Shown: positions 7,102 to 14,900 of the stretch, in pieces | Layout of the letters: each line of letters starts with the position of its first letter | Numbering within the stretch: the stretch's first letter is position 1 | Assembly: GCA_002412495.1 (NCBI GenBank) | Contig: DHVE01000096.1 | Span: forward strand, 1-22,450 | Source of the DNA: Betaproteobacteria bacterium UBA5216 | GTDB taxonomy: Bacteria > Pseudomonadota > Gammaproteobacteria > Burkholderiales > SG8-41 | Length of the DNA: 22,450 nucleotides | Direction: 5' to 3' | The notes under the pieces: model-generated | Seen by the model: only the letters and a program-made list of their open reading frames with translations | The model's database searches: none | Told to the model about the DNA's origin: nothing | Translations under genes and position numbers: made by a program

Positions 7102-7884
7102 TTACTGTCCCTTGAACACCGGCTTGCGTTTTTCCTTGAAGGCGGCGACCGCTTCCCGGTGATCTTCGGTTTGCGAGCAACGCGCCTGGTTGTAGGCTTC
7201 TTTATCCAGCGTCTCCGCGAAACTATCGGTCTCGGCGGAGAAGAGGTTGCGCTTGATAGCCGCCACCGCCACGGGCGGCATGTCGGCGATGCGCCGCGCG
7301 ATGTCCATCGTGGCGCTGCGCAAATCGGCGTCTTCCGCCAAGCGGTTGACGATGCCGAGTTTCAGCGCTTCGTCCGCGCTGATCATGTCGGGCATCAGAA
7401 ACAGTTCGCGCGCCTTGGCGGTGCCCACCAGCCGCGTCAGCGTCCAGGTGCCGCCCCAGTCGCCCGACAAACCTATTTTCAGAAACGCCGTGGTGAAGCG
7501 CGCCGATTTACCTGCAATGCGCAGATCGCACGCCATCGACAGACTCATGCCTGCGCCAGCCGCAACCCCATTGACCATGCCGATGACTACTTTGGGGTGC
7601 TTGCGGATCGCCATCGGGATGCTGCCGGAGAACTGCAGGCCGCGCGCCCGCATTTCAAAGCCTTGCGCGGCGCGGTCACCCATGCTCTTGACGTCGCCGC
7701 CCGAGCTGAACGCGCGCCCGGCACCGGTGGTCACAATGCAGCGCACGCTGCTGTCGTCGGCATAACGCTCCAGGGCGTTCAGCAAGCCGTGGCGGATGTC
7801 CATCGACAAGGCGTTCAGCGCTTCGGGACGATTCAGGGTGAGGACGGCTATACCGTCTTCGATGGATTCCAGCAGGTCAGGCAT
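7102..7884 (-). CDS. Enoyl-CoA hydratase/isomerase, PaaG-like
   Basis: A 260-residue crotonase-fold enzyme acting on CoA thioesters. The oxyanion-hole segments are FSSGGDV (59-65) and NGVAAGAG (105-112). The two glutamates of true hydratases are replaced (Ser and Phe at the aligned places). FLKIGLSGDWGGTWTLTRLVG has the PaaG arrangement in which an Asp, here D142, is the catalytic residue of 1,2-epoxyphenylacetyl-CoA or delta3/delta2-enoyl-CoA isomerases. Isomerase-type chemistry is therefore more likely than hydration. The start at 7884 has ACGGAGTG upstream. The CoA transferase gene lies 179 bases upstream on the same strand; the rest of the phenylacetate (paa) cluster is absent, so I do not assign paaG. 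Confidence 0.87.
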   Translation of the reverse strand: MPDLLESIEDGIAVLTLNRPEALNALSMDIRHGLLNALERYADDSSVRCIVTTGAGRAFSSGGDVKSMGDRAAQGFEMRARGLQFSGSIPMAIRKHPKVVIGMVNGVAAGAGMSLSMACDLRIAGKSARFTTAFLKIGLSGDWGGTWTLTRLVGTAKARELFLMPDMISADEALKLGIVNRLAEDADLRSATMDIARRIADMPPVAVAAIKRNLFSAETDSFAETLDKEAYNQARCSQTEDHREAVAAFKEKRKPVFKGQ

Positions 7885-8063
7885 CGGACACTCCGTTGGT
7901 TGGATAAAAATTTCTAAATGCGTTGCTGTATCAGCGTCGCGGTTGCCGCAATGTAACGGCGCTCAGGCATGCCGTCAAACAGGTCATATCGCTGCGCCTG
8001 CCCGCCGCCTTCGTTGCCTGCACGGCGAGATCCGAACCGGTTCATGCGATCAGCCGTGTGTTG

Positions 8064-9242
8064 TCAGACCACGCCCGCCTGTTTCATGCGCTGCACGTCC
8101 GCGGGGGCGACCCCGCAGAGTTCAGCCAGCACGCTCTCGGTATGTTCGCCGAGCATCGGCGGACGGGTGAGGCGCGCCGGTGATTCCGATAGCTTCAACG
8201 GGCAGCCCACCGTCTTGAATTTTCCGCGCGCCGGATAATCCATTTCGATGATCATGTCGCGTGCCTTCAAGTGCGGATCGGCCAGCACCTCGCCGGTGTC
8301 CTGACACGCGCCGGCGGGTACGCCGGCGTCGCCCATCAACTTCATCACCTCGTACTTGGTGCGGGTGGAGGTCCACTCGCCGACGATGGCATCGAGTGCC
8401 ACGCGGTTGGTCCAGCGGTCGTTGGCAGTTTTGAACAGTGGATTTTGCTCGAGTTCGGGGCGCCCCAGCACCTTGCACACAGCACTCCACATCTGCGGCG
8501 GCGCGTAGATATACGCCCAGTCGTTGGGGCCGCCGGGCGCGCATGGATAAGCCGTGCCCGGCACTGTTTTGCCGAGTTGATTGCCGCTGCGCACGGGTAC
8601 GCCGTTGCGTTGGTGTTCGCGCAGGCTGATGCGAATCAGGTTCAGCACCGATTCCTGCATCGACACTTCAACATGTTGCCCGCGGCCGGTGGCGTGGCGC
8701 TGGTTGACCGCGGCGAGGATGGCGATGGCCATATGCATGCCGGTGGCGCTGTCGCCGATGGAGGGCCAGTTAAAGGTGGGCGGCCCGTCCGCGTAGCCGG
8801 TGATGCACATGGCGCCGCCCATCGCCTGCGCGATGGGTTCGAAACTTTTCATGTGCGCATGCGGGCCGTACGTGCCGAAGCCCTTGATGGTGGCGTAGAT
8901 CAGGCGCGGATTGATTTTCTGCAACTCGGTCCAGCCGAGACCCATGCGGTCGAGCGCGCCGGGGCCGAAGTTTTCGATCAGCACATCGGATTGCGCGATG
9001 ATTTTCCTGAAATGCGCCTTAGCTTCGTCGGTTTTCAGATTCAGCGTGAGGCTGCGCTTGTTGGCATTGAACTGGAGGAAGAACAGTTCATCGTTGTTTT
9101 GGGCGCGCGCGATGTCGCCGCCCTTGGGTTCTTCAAGCTTGATTACATCGGCACCCAGAAACCCCATCATCTGTGCGCAGGCGGGTCCCGCCTGATTGTG
9201 CGTCATGTCGATCACTCGCAGACCGGCGAGAGCTTGGCTCAT
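8064..9242 (-). CDS. Class III CoA transferase (CaiB/BaiF), formyl-CoA-transferase-like
   Basis: A 392-residue class III CoA transferase, which moves CoA between acids through an aspartyl-CoA anhydride. The N-terminus LRVIDMTHNQAGPACAQ and LGADVIKLEEP closely resemble oxalate/formyl-CoA transferase Frc. D164 in IGDSATGMH aligns with the catalytic Asp169 of Frc. VEVSMQESVLNL, GKFKTVGCPLK and PMLGEHTE also match that subgroup. The glycine loop (GGGGQ) that guards the Frc active site is missing and the protein is about 24 residues shorter, so another substrate acid is likely. The start at 9242 is set by GGAGACT and the family N-terminus; the open frame runs on to 9773 without family similarity. 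It is divergent from the MFS gene at 9399. Confidence 0.92.
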   Translation of the reverse strand: MSQALAGLRVIDMTHNQAGPACAQMMGFLGADVIKLEEPKGGDIARAQNNDELFFLQFNANKRSLTLNLKTDEAKAHFRKIIAQSDVLIENFGPGALDRMGLGWTELQKINPRLIYATIKGFGTYGPHAHMKSFEPIAQAMGGAMCITGYADGPPTFNWPSIGDSATGMHMAIAILAAVNQRHATGRGQHVEVSMQESVLNLIRISLREHQRNGVPVRSGNQLGKTVPGTAYPCAPGGPNDWAYIYAPPQMWSAVCKVLGRPELEQNPLFKTANDRWTNRVALDAIVGEWTSTRTKYEVMKLMGDAGVPAGACQDTGEVLADPHLKARDMIIEMDYPARGKFKTVGCPLKLSESPARLTRPPMLGEHTESVLAELCGVAPADVQRMKQAGVV

Positions 9243-9398
9243 GAGAGTCTCCTGTTTGATGGTGCTGGCTGGTGGTGCAAATCGGATGGTGGACGGCATC
9301 CATTGTACTGTTTCGCGTAAAGTGCGCAGCAATGCAATAATCCCTGCTACCCATGATTCTCTCTCCCCACCGAATGCAGTCGGCAATGCGGACTCGCC

Positions 9399-10685
9399 GT
9401 GAACACCATGGGCGCCATGGACAATAAAAACACCGCGGGCGTCACGCCGGCCGCCGTGCGGGTGCCGGCGCTGGCGCCATTTGGCGTGCGCAGTTTCCGT
9501 TTTCAGTGGAGCGCCGACATGCTCACCTCGTGGGCGCTGGAGATGGAGAATATTCTGCTGGCGTGGTTTATTCTGGTTGAAACCAAGTCGGTGGTAATGC
9601 TGACGATGTTCGGCGCGTTGCAATACCTGGGCACGCTGATGGCGCCGGTGCTGGGCGTCACGGGGCAGCGCATCGGCGTTAAAAAAACCTATTGTGGCCT
9701 GCGGTTTGCCTACACGGTGGTGGCGGCCATCACCATGACGCTTACGCTCACGGGGCTCCTGTTGCCGTGGCATGTGCTGGTGATCGGCGCGTGTCTTAGC
9801 ATGGTACGGCCCGCCGATCTGGTGCTGCGCTACACGCTACTGGGCGAAACCATGCCGTCGACCAATATCATCGGCGCCACCAGCGTGTCGCGCACCACGC
9901 AGGATTCCGCGCGCGTGTTCGGCGCGCTGACGGGCGCGGCGCTGGCGGCGTGGCTGGGCATGGCGAACGCGTATATTGCCATCGCGTGCTTTTACGGCTG
10001 TGCACTGCTGCTGAGCCTGCAAGTGGCGGGCAAGCCGGGTTCGCGCGAAAGCCGTCCGGCGTCCACGCTGAGCGATTTGGGCAACGGCATGGTTTACGTA
10101 TGGCACACCCCGCACCTGCGCGCGGCCATGACGGTCGCGTTTCTGGTGAACCTGTGCGCGTTTCCGCTCACCAACAGCCTGCTGCCGGCGGTGGCCAAGG
10201 ATGTGTATCACACCGATCAGACCGGCCTCAGCTACCTCGCCGCGAGTTTTGCGTTTGGCGCGTTGATGGGGTCGATCATCCTGACGCGCATCGGCTACCG
10301 GCTGCCACCCGCGCGCATGATGATCATTTTTTGCGGCGTCTGGTACACCATGACGCTGCTGTTCGCGCAAATGCCGGGCTTCACCGGCGGCATACCGATG
10401 ATCATGCTGGCGGGGTGTGCGCAAAGCATGAGCATGGTGCCGCTCTCCGCCATGCTGCTGCGGACCACGAAAGAAGGGTTTCGCGGCCACGTCATGGGGA
10501 TACGCACACTGATGATTTACGGCGTGCCCATCGGCTTGCTGGTGGCCGGGCCATTGATAGCGAACCATGGTTATCGTGTTACCGCCACGGCGTATTGCGT
10601 GTTTGGGCTGGCTTGCACCGCGTTGATCGCGTGGCATTGGCGCGATCACATCTGGCGCGTGGATGCACCGGGGAATAGACGATAA
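9399..10685 (+). CDS. MFS transporter (EntS/MFS_3-like)
   Basis: A 428-residue inner-membrane permease with about 12 hydrophobic segments. The opening FGVRSFRFQWSADMLTSWALEMENILLAWFILVET-type first helix (residues 28-61) and the loop ARVFGALTGAALAAWLG (171-187) fit the MFS_3 group, which includes the enterobactin exporter EntS. A cytoplasmic loop between helices 6 and 7 lies around residues 210-225. The start is uncertain: GTG at 9399 and ATGs at 9408 and 9417 are all in frame and none has a good Shine-Dalgarno. It begins a plus-strand series with two crotonase genes and a molybdenum enzyme, so it may import a substrate or export a product of that route. The substrate is unknown. Confidence 0.88.
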   Translation: MNTMGAMDNKNTAGVTPAAVRVPALAPFGVRSFRFQWSADMLTSWALEMENILLAWFILVETKSVVMLTMFGALQYLGTLMAPVLGVTGQRIGVKKTYCGLRFAYTVVAAITMTLTLTGLLLPWHVLVIGACLSMVRPADLVLRYTLLGETMPSTNIIGATSVSRTTQDSARVFGALTGAALAAWLGMANAYIAIACFYGCALLLSLQVAGKPGSRESRPASTLSDLGNGMVYVWHTPHLRAAMTVAFLVNLCAFPLTNSLLPAVAKDVYHTDQTGLSYLAASFAFGALMGSIILTRIGYRLPPARMMIIFCGVWYTMTLLFAQMPGFTGGIPMIMLAGCAQSMSMVPLSAMLLRTTKEGFRGHVMGIRTLMIYGVPIGLLVAGPLIANHGYRVTATAYCVFGLACTALIAWHWRDHIWRVDAPGNRR

Positions 10686-10761
10686 GAACGATAGAAACCA
10701 TTGGCAGCGATGGTTGCGAAGGCAAGGGTATGATGACGTATCAATCTTCAAGGAGAGCCGC

Positions 10762-11571
10762 ATGAGTTTTGTCGAAGTCGAGCGTAACGATGGCGTGATG
10801 ACCATCCGTCTGAACCGTCCGGAGCGCATGAATTCGCTGGGCACGGAGATGCGCAACCTGCTCGCCGATGCGTGGTGCGAGTTTCGCGACAGCAAGGATC
10901 TGGAGGTGGCGATCTTCACCGGCACCGGACGCGCGTTCTGCGCTGGCGAGGATATGAAAGAGTCGGTGGAAAAAGGCCGGGTGGGCGCCTCGCCGGAGGC
11001 CGCAAAAAAAGAGAATCCCTACAACGACGGCACGCTGGATAAACCGGTGATCGTGGCGATCAACGGCTTCGCCATGGGCGGCGGTTTCATGCTTACCGAG
11101 CGCGCCGATTTTCGCGTGTCGGTGCGCGGCGCGACGTTTGAATCGTCCGAGGCCAAGCGCTGGTTGCTGGGTGGTCATAGCCACGGCGTGGTCAACAATC
11201 TGCCGCACGCCATCGCCACTGAAATTGCATTTGCGTTTCGCTTTACCGCCGAACGGCTGTATGGGCTGGGCTACCTGAATCGCCTTGCCGACGCGGACAA
11301 ACTGATATCCGAGGCGCGTGCCATGGCCGATCACCTGCTGAGTTTGCCGCCGGCCTCGCGCGTGAACACGCTGCACATGACACGCGCCATGCGCGGGCGC
11401 GTGTCCGATGAACTCGAGGCCTACGCCAAGCTGTTGCACAACCACGGCGCGCTGTCGGACCGCGTGGAATCGCGCAAGGCGTTTGCGGAAAAACGCAAAC
11501 CCAACTGGAAAGGCTGGGATAACCCGGGGGATCGGGAACGCACGCCGAAGTTCAAACCGGCGGGGAAATAG
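10762..11571 (+). CDS. Enoyl-CoA hydratase/isomerase family protein
   Basis: A 269-residue crotonase-fold protein. Oxyanion-hole segments are FCAGEDM (59-65) and NGFAMGGGFM (101-110). The place of the first hydratase Glu holds Met, while FESSEAKRW (126-134) keeps a Glu (E130) at the place of the second. The segment after it, WLLGGHSHGVVNNLPH, departs from the GAGGT/PDSGG loops of ECH and PaaG. The chemistry is therefore open: hydratase, isomerase or hydrolase. The C-terminus is extended and basic (NPGDRERTPKFKPAGK). The start at 10762 has a strong AAGGAG; an upstream in-frame start at 10663 would overlap the MFS gene. The next crotonase gene follows 57 bases downstream, so the two are probably cotranscribed. 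Confidence 0.88.
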   Translation: MSFVEVERNDGVMTIRLNRPERMNSLGTEMRNLLADAWCEFRDSKDLEVAIFTGTGRAFCAGEDMKESVEKGRVGASPEAAKKENPYNDGTLDKPVIVAINGFAMGGGFMLTERADFRVSVRGATFESSEAKRWLLGGHSHGVVNNLPHAIATEIAFAFRFTAERLYGLGYLNRLADADKLISEARAMADHLLSLPPASRVNTLHMTRAMRGRVSDELEAYAKLLHNHGALSDRVESRKAFAEKRKPNWKGWDNPGDRERTPKFKPAGK

Positions 11572-11628
11572 TGCCCGCTCCCGCGGAATCTTTTTGAATC
11601 AGCACTGAATTATTTGATCGGAGAAGAA

Positions 11629-12420
11629 ATGTACAAAACCCTCCTGTGGGAAGTCCGCGAACACACTGGCATCCTCACGCTCAATCGTCCCGAACGGCTC
11701 AATGCCATCGACACCGATATGCGTCACGAAATCGCCGATGCCGTGCAGAAGGCCGAGTACGATCCGGCGGTGTGGACGATTATCGTGACCGGCGCCGGCC
11801 GTGCGTTTTGTTCCGGCGCGGACCTTAAGGCGCGCGCGCAAGCCGAAAGTGCGGGCGGCGGCAACAGCATTACCGCGCAGCCGATGTTTGACGTGCGGTA
11901 TTACTACCCCCTGGCGTTCGGCGAGTTGTCGAAGCCGGTGATCGCGGCGGTGAATGGCGTCACGCGCGGCGCGGGCAACAACATGGCGTTCGCGGCGGAT
12001 TTTCGCATTGCCAGCGAGCAGGCCAACTTCGGCTGTAATTTTGTCGAGCGCGGCTTGATGGCCGAGGCTTCCGCGTATTATTTGCCGCGCCTGGTGGGCA
12101 TGGCCATCGCCACCGAGATTTGCATGCTCGGCGAACCGTTCGACGCCGCGCAGGCCAAGGCGTGGGGCATCGTCAACAAGGTGGTGCCGCACGGCGAACT
12201 GATAAACGAAGCCATGGCGCTGGCGCGCAAGCTCAACAGCAAGGCACCGATTGCCGTGCGCATGACCAAACAGGCGCTGCATCGTGCGCACGATCAAAGC
12301 GCGGAGCAGTTTCTCGACATGCAGAACACCATGAACACCAAGCTGCGCCATACCGCGGACGCCAAAGAAGCGCTGGCGGCGTTTATCGAAAAGCGGCCGG
12401 CGAAGTTTCAGAATAAATAG
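11629..12420 (+). CDS. Enoyl-CoA hydratase/isomerase family protein, PaaG-like
   Basis: A 263-residue crotonase. Oxyanion-hole segments are FCSGADL (60-66) and NGVTRGAGNN (109-118). The first hydratase Glu is replaced by Asn; FVERGLMAEASAYYLPRLVG (138-157) has the PaaG-type helix with E146 where PaaG has Asp, one residue shorter than usual in the loop. The C-terminal AFIEKRPAKF is the usual crotonase tail. The start at 11629 is fixed by GGAGAAGA just upstream; a TTG at 11614 opens the longer frame. Because this and the preceding crotonase have different active-site loops, they probably catalyse different steps rather than being redundant copies. Confidence 0.88.
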   Translation: MYKTLLWEVREHTGILTLNRPERLNAIDTDMRHEIADAVQKAEYDPAVWTIIVTGAGRAFCSGADLKARAQAESAGGGNSITAQPMFDVRYYYPLAFGELSKPVIAAVNGVTRGAGNNMAFAADFRIASEQANFGCNFVERGLMAEASAYYLPRLVGMAIATEICMLGEPFDAAQAKAWGIVNKVVPHGELINEAMALARKLNSKAPIAVRMTKQALHRAHDQSAEQFLDMQNTMNTKLRHTADAKEALAAFIEKRPAKFQNK

Positions 12421-12454
12421 TTTTTGCCGCGCGTGATTTCGGTTCTATCGAGTT

Positions 12455-12557
12455 CCCTCGCCCTTGGTCCCCATCCCGGAGTGAGAGGGAATAAACCGCC
12501 CTTCTTTCCTAGGGAGAACGGCCGGGGAGAGCGTAGCGCCGGGGCCGCAGGCGAGGG
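12455..12557. repeat. Degenerate GC-rich palindromic intergenic element
   Basis: A stretch of about 100 bases bounded by CCCTCGCC (12455-12462) and its complement GGCGAGGG (12550-12557), with internal pieces such as GAGTGAGAGGGA, TAGGGAGAACGGCCGGGG and GGCGAGGGG. It resembles the CCCTCACCC/GGGAGAGGG palindromic intergenic repeats common in beta- and gammaproteobacteria (from memory, no search). It fills most of the gap before the molybdenum hydroxylase gene, and its right end GAGGGG could act as that gene's ribosome binding site. Confidence 0.5.
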
Positions 12558-12566
12558 GTTCTTTTC

Positions 12567-14867
12567 GTGAAACCCGGATCCGCCAAAAGCGCCTACATCG
12601 GTCGCGCGATGGAACGCCTAGAAGACGCGCGCATGCTGCGCGGGCTGGGGCGTTATGTCGATGATGAACAGCCAGGCGGTTTGCTGCATGTCGCGTTTTT
12701 GCGCAGTCCGCTGGCACATGCGCGCCTGCGTGCGCTGGACGTTTCAAAAGCGCTGACCCTGCCCGGCGTTCACGCCGTCTACAGCGCGGCCGATTTGCCC
12801 GCACCGGTTGCCAAAATACCGCTGCGCATGGAACCGCGACCGGAACTCGCGCGTTTTGAACAGCCGGTGATTGCGCACGGCAAGGTGCGCTACGTGGGCG
12901 AGCCGGTCGCAGTGGTGGTGGCGGGCACCGTGGCGCAGGCCGAAGATGCCGTGGCCGCCATTAACATGGATCTCGAACCGTTGCCCGCGGTGACCGGTGG
13001 CGCGAACGCGGCGCCGGAAAATGTTTGGCTGTTCGAAGAACACGGTACGCATCTTGCGATGACCATCACGGCCGCGCGTGGCGACGCCGAGGCCGCGTTT
13101 CGTGACGCGCCGTACACGCGCCGTGAGCGTTTTCAGGTGCAGCGGCACGGCGCCATGCCGATGGAAACACGCGGTGTGCTCGCGGACTGGGATGCCGCGC
13201 GCGGCAAGCTCAACGTGTGGGGCAGCATGAAAGTGCCGTTCGCCATTCGCGCGCTGCTGGCCACGCTGATGCGGTTGCCGGCGGACGCCATCGCCGTTAA
13301 TGAAAGCGATACCGGCGGTGGTTTCGGCATGCGCGGCGAGTTTTATCCCGAGGATTTCTGGGTTCCGTATGCGGCGCGCAGACTCGCACAGCCGGTGAAA
13401 TGGATTGAAACACGCAGCGAGCATTTCACCGCTTCCGCGCATGCGCGCGAGGCCGCCTGTGAACTTGAAATCGCCTGTCGTCTTGATGGCACGGTGCTCG
13501 CGCTGCGCGGGCACGCGCACGCGGACATGGGAGCGTATCTGCGGCCCAACGCGGTGACCGCGCCGCGCAATCTCGCGCAAATGATCGCCGGGTCCTATCA
13601 CGTGCCGAACCTGCACATGGCGGTGGACATGCGACTTTCCAGCAAGACACCCGCCGCGAGTTATCGCGGGCCAGGGCGATTTGAGGCCGATTTTTTTCGC
13701 GAACGCTTATTTGATATCGCCGCCAAAGACTTGGGCATTGACCGCGTGGCATTCCGGCGGCGCAATCTGGTGCAGCAGGGCGACATGCCGTATGTGCTGG
13801 CCACCGTGCAGCCGTATGGCAGCAGCGGCGAATTCGACAGCGGCGACTATCGTGAAACGCTGGATCGTTGTTTGGCCGAAATCGGCTGGACGCAAAAATC
13901 GGCGATGCAGGGCCAGCTGATCGATGGCCGTTATCATGGCCTGGGCCTCGGCTGTTATGTCGAAGGCGGCGCCAGCGGTCCAAAAGAAAACGCGCGGATG
14001 ACGCTCGCGCCCGACGGCATGGTGTCGGTCTACACCGGCGCGTCCGCCATCGGTCAGGGCCTGGAAACCATCTTCGCGCAAATCGCCGCTGACGCACTGA
14101 ACATTGACATGACGCGCATACGCGGCGTGTTTCACGGATCGACCGGCCATGTCAGTGAAGGTTTTGGCTCCTATGCGTCGCGCGCCACGGTGATGGGTGG
14201 CTCGGCGTTGCTCGACGCCGCGGAAAATCTGAAGACTGCGATACGAAGCGCCGCCGCGGCACAATTTGGTTGTGCACCGGCGGAGGTGGCAATCACGCCG
14301 GGCCTGCAACAGGTTGTCGCCAACGGCAAATCACGCCACGTGGCGGAACTCTCCGCCGAGGGTTTCGAGGCGGCGGGCGCCTTCGTCAACAGCAAACGCA
14401 CCTATAGCTATGGCACGCACGCCGCGCATGTGGCGGTCGATCCGCACACGGGTGATGTGCAGGTGCTCGACTACGTGGCCGTTGAAGATGTAGGCCGCAT
14501 CATTAACCCCGCCACGCTGCACGGGCAAACGGTGGGTGCCATCGTGCAAGGGTTGGGCGGCGCGTTGCTGGAACAAATCACTTATGACGCGCAAGCGCAA
14601 TTGCTTACGGGAAGCTTCGTCGATTACGCGATGCCCGCCGCCGGGAAATTCGCGAGTGTTCGCGTGATTGCGCTGGAAAATCATCCGTCGCCGGTGAATC
14701 CGCTGGGTGCCAAGGGCGCGGGCGAAGGCGGCATTATTCCGGTGGGCGGGGTGATCGCGAATGCCGTGGCGGCGGCGCTGGCGACGCTAAAGGTATTGCC
14801 GTGCGCGTTGCCGCTGTCGCCGCATCGGGTTTGGGAACTGATTCAAGAGGCCGGCAAAGGCGCGTGA
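12567..14867 (+). CDS. Xanthine dehydrogenase-family molybdopterin-binding subunit
   Basis: A 766-residue molybdenum hydroxylase large subunit, the part that binds Mo-molybdopterin cytosine dinucleotide and hydroxylates N-heterocycles, aldehydes, CO or related substrates. Visible motifs: IGRAMERLEDARMLRGLGRYVDD (11-33), HGAMPMETRG (194-203), TGGGFGMRGEFYPED (249-263), SYRGPGRFEA (365-374, the AYRGAGRPE block) and KGAGEGG (716-722) with E720 as the likely catalytic base. The length is normal for a stand-alone CoxL-type subunit; no 2Fe-2S or FAD domains are fused. The start is a GTG at 12567 with GAGGGG 8 bases upstream; ATG at 12609 is an alternative but would cut the conserved N-terminus. The partner subunits are not adjacent on either side. 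It converges with a Bug gene 33 bases downstream. Confidence 0.92.
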   Translation: MKPGSAKSAYIGRAMERLEDARMLRGLGRYVDDEQPGGLLHVAFLRSPLAHARLRALDVSKALTLPGVHAVYSAADLPAPVAKIPLRMEPRPELARFEQPVIAHGKVRYVGEPVAVVVAGTVAQAEDAVAAINMDLEPLPAVTGGANAAPENVWLFEEHGTHLAMTITAARGDAEAAFRDAPYTRRERFQVQRHGAMPMETRGVLADWDAARGKLNVWGSMKVPFAIRALLATLMRLPADAIAVNESDTGGGFGMRGEFYPEDFWVPYAARRLAQPVKWIETRSEHFTASAHAREAACELEIACRLDGTVLALRGHAHADMGAYLRPNAVTAPRNLAQMIAGSYHVPNLHMAVDMRLSSKTPAASYRGPGRFEADFFRERLFDIAAKDLGIDRVAFRRRNLVQQGDMPYVLATVQPYGSSGEFDSGDYRETLDRCLAEIGWTQKSAMQGQLIDGRYHGLGLGCYVEGGASGPKENARMTLAPDGMVSVYTGASAIGQGLETIFAQIAADALNIDMTRIRGVFHGSTGHVSEGFGSYASRATVMGGSALLDAAENLKTAIRSAAAAQFGCAPAEVAITPGLQQVVANGKSRHVAELSAEGFEAAGAFVNSKRTYSYGTHAAHVAVDPHTGDVQVLDYVAVEDVGRIINPATLHGQTVGAIVQGLGGALLEQITYDAQAQLLTGSFVDYAMPAAGKFASVRVIALENHPSPVNPLGAKGAGEGGIIPVGGVIANAVAAALATLKVLPCALPLSPHRVWELIQEAGKGA

Positions 14868-14900
14868 TTCGGCGGCAAGCTTGCGTGGCACGCATCCGTC

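Noticed and set aside
7102..7884. Assigning the symbol paaG
   Set aside because: The active-site loop is PaaG-like, but no other paa gene is present and the subfamily has several substrates.
6103..7917. 604-codon open frame on the plus strand across two minus-strand genes
   Set aside because: It is antisense to a cupin and a crotonase gene with clear family motifs; its sequence is rich in Arg, His and Gly with no recognisable domain, as expected for the complement of GC-rich coding DNA.
8271..9320. 349-codon plus-strand open frame
   Set aside because: Antisense shadow of the CoA transferase gene; it has no family motif and no plausible ribosome binding site.
9243..9773. Upstream extension of the CoA transferase frame
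   Set aside because: The extension overlaps the divergent MFS gene and has no similarity to the family; the Frc-like N-terminus and a Shine-Dalgarno mark 9242.
14875..14894. GCAAGCTTGC palindrome and TGCGT/ACGCA hairpin in the 33-base convergent gap
   Set aside because: Both are very short and lack T-runs; a terminator is expected here but the sequence does not clearly show one.
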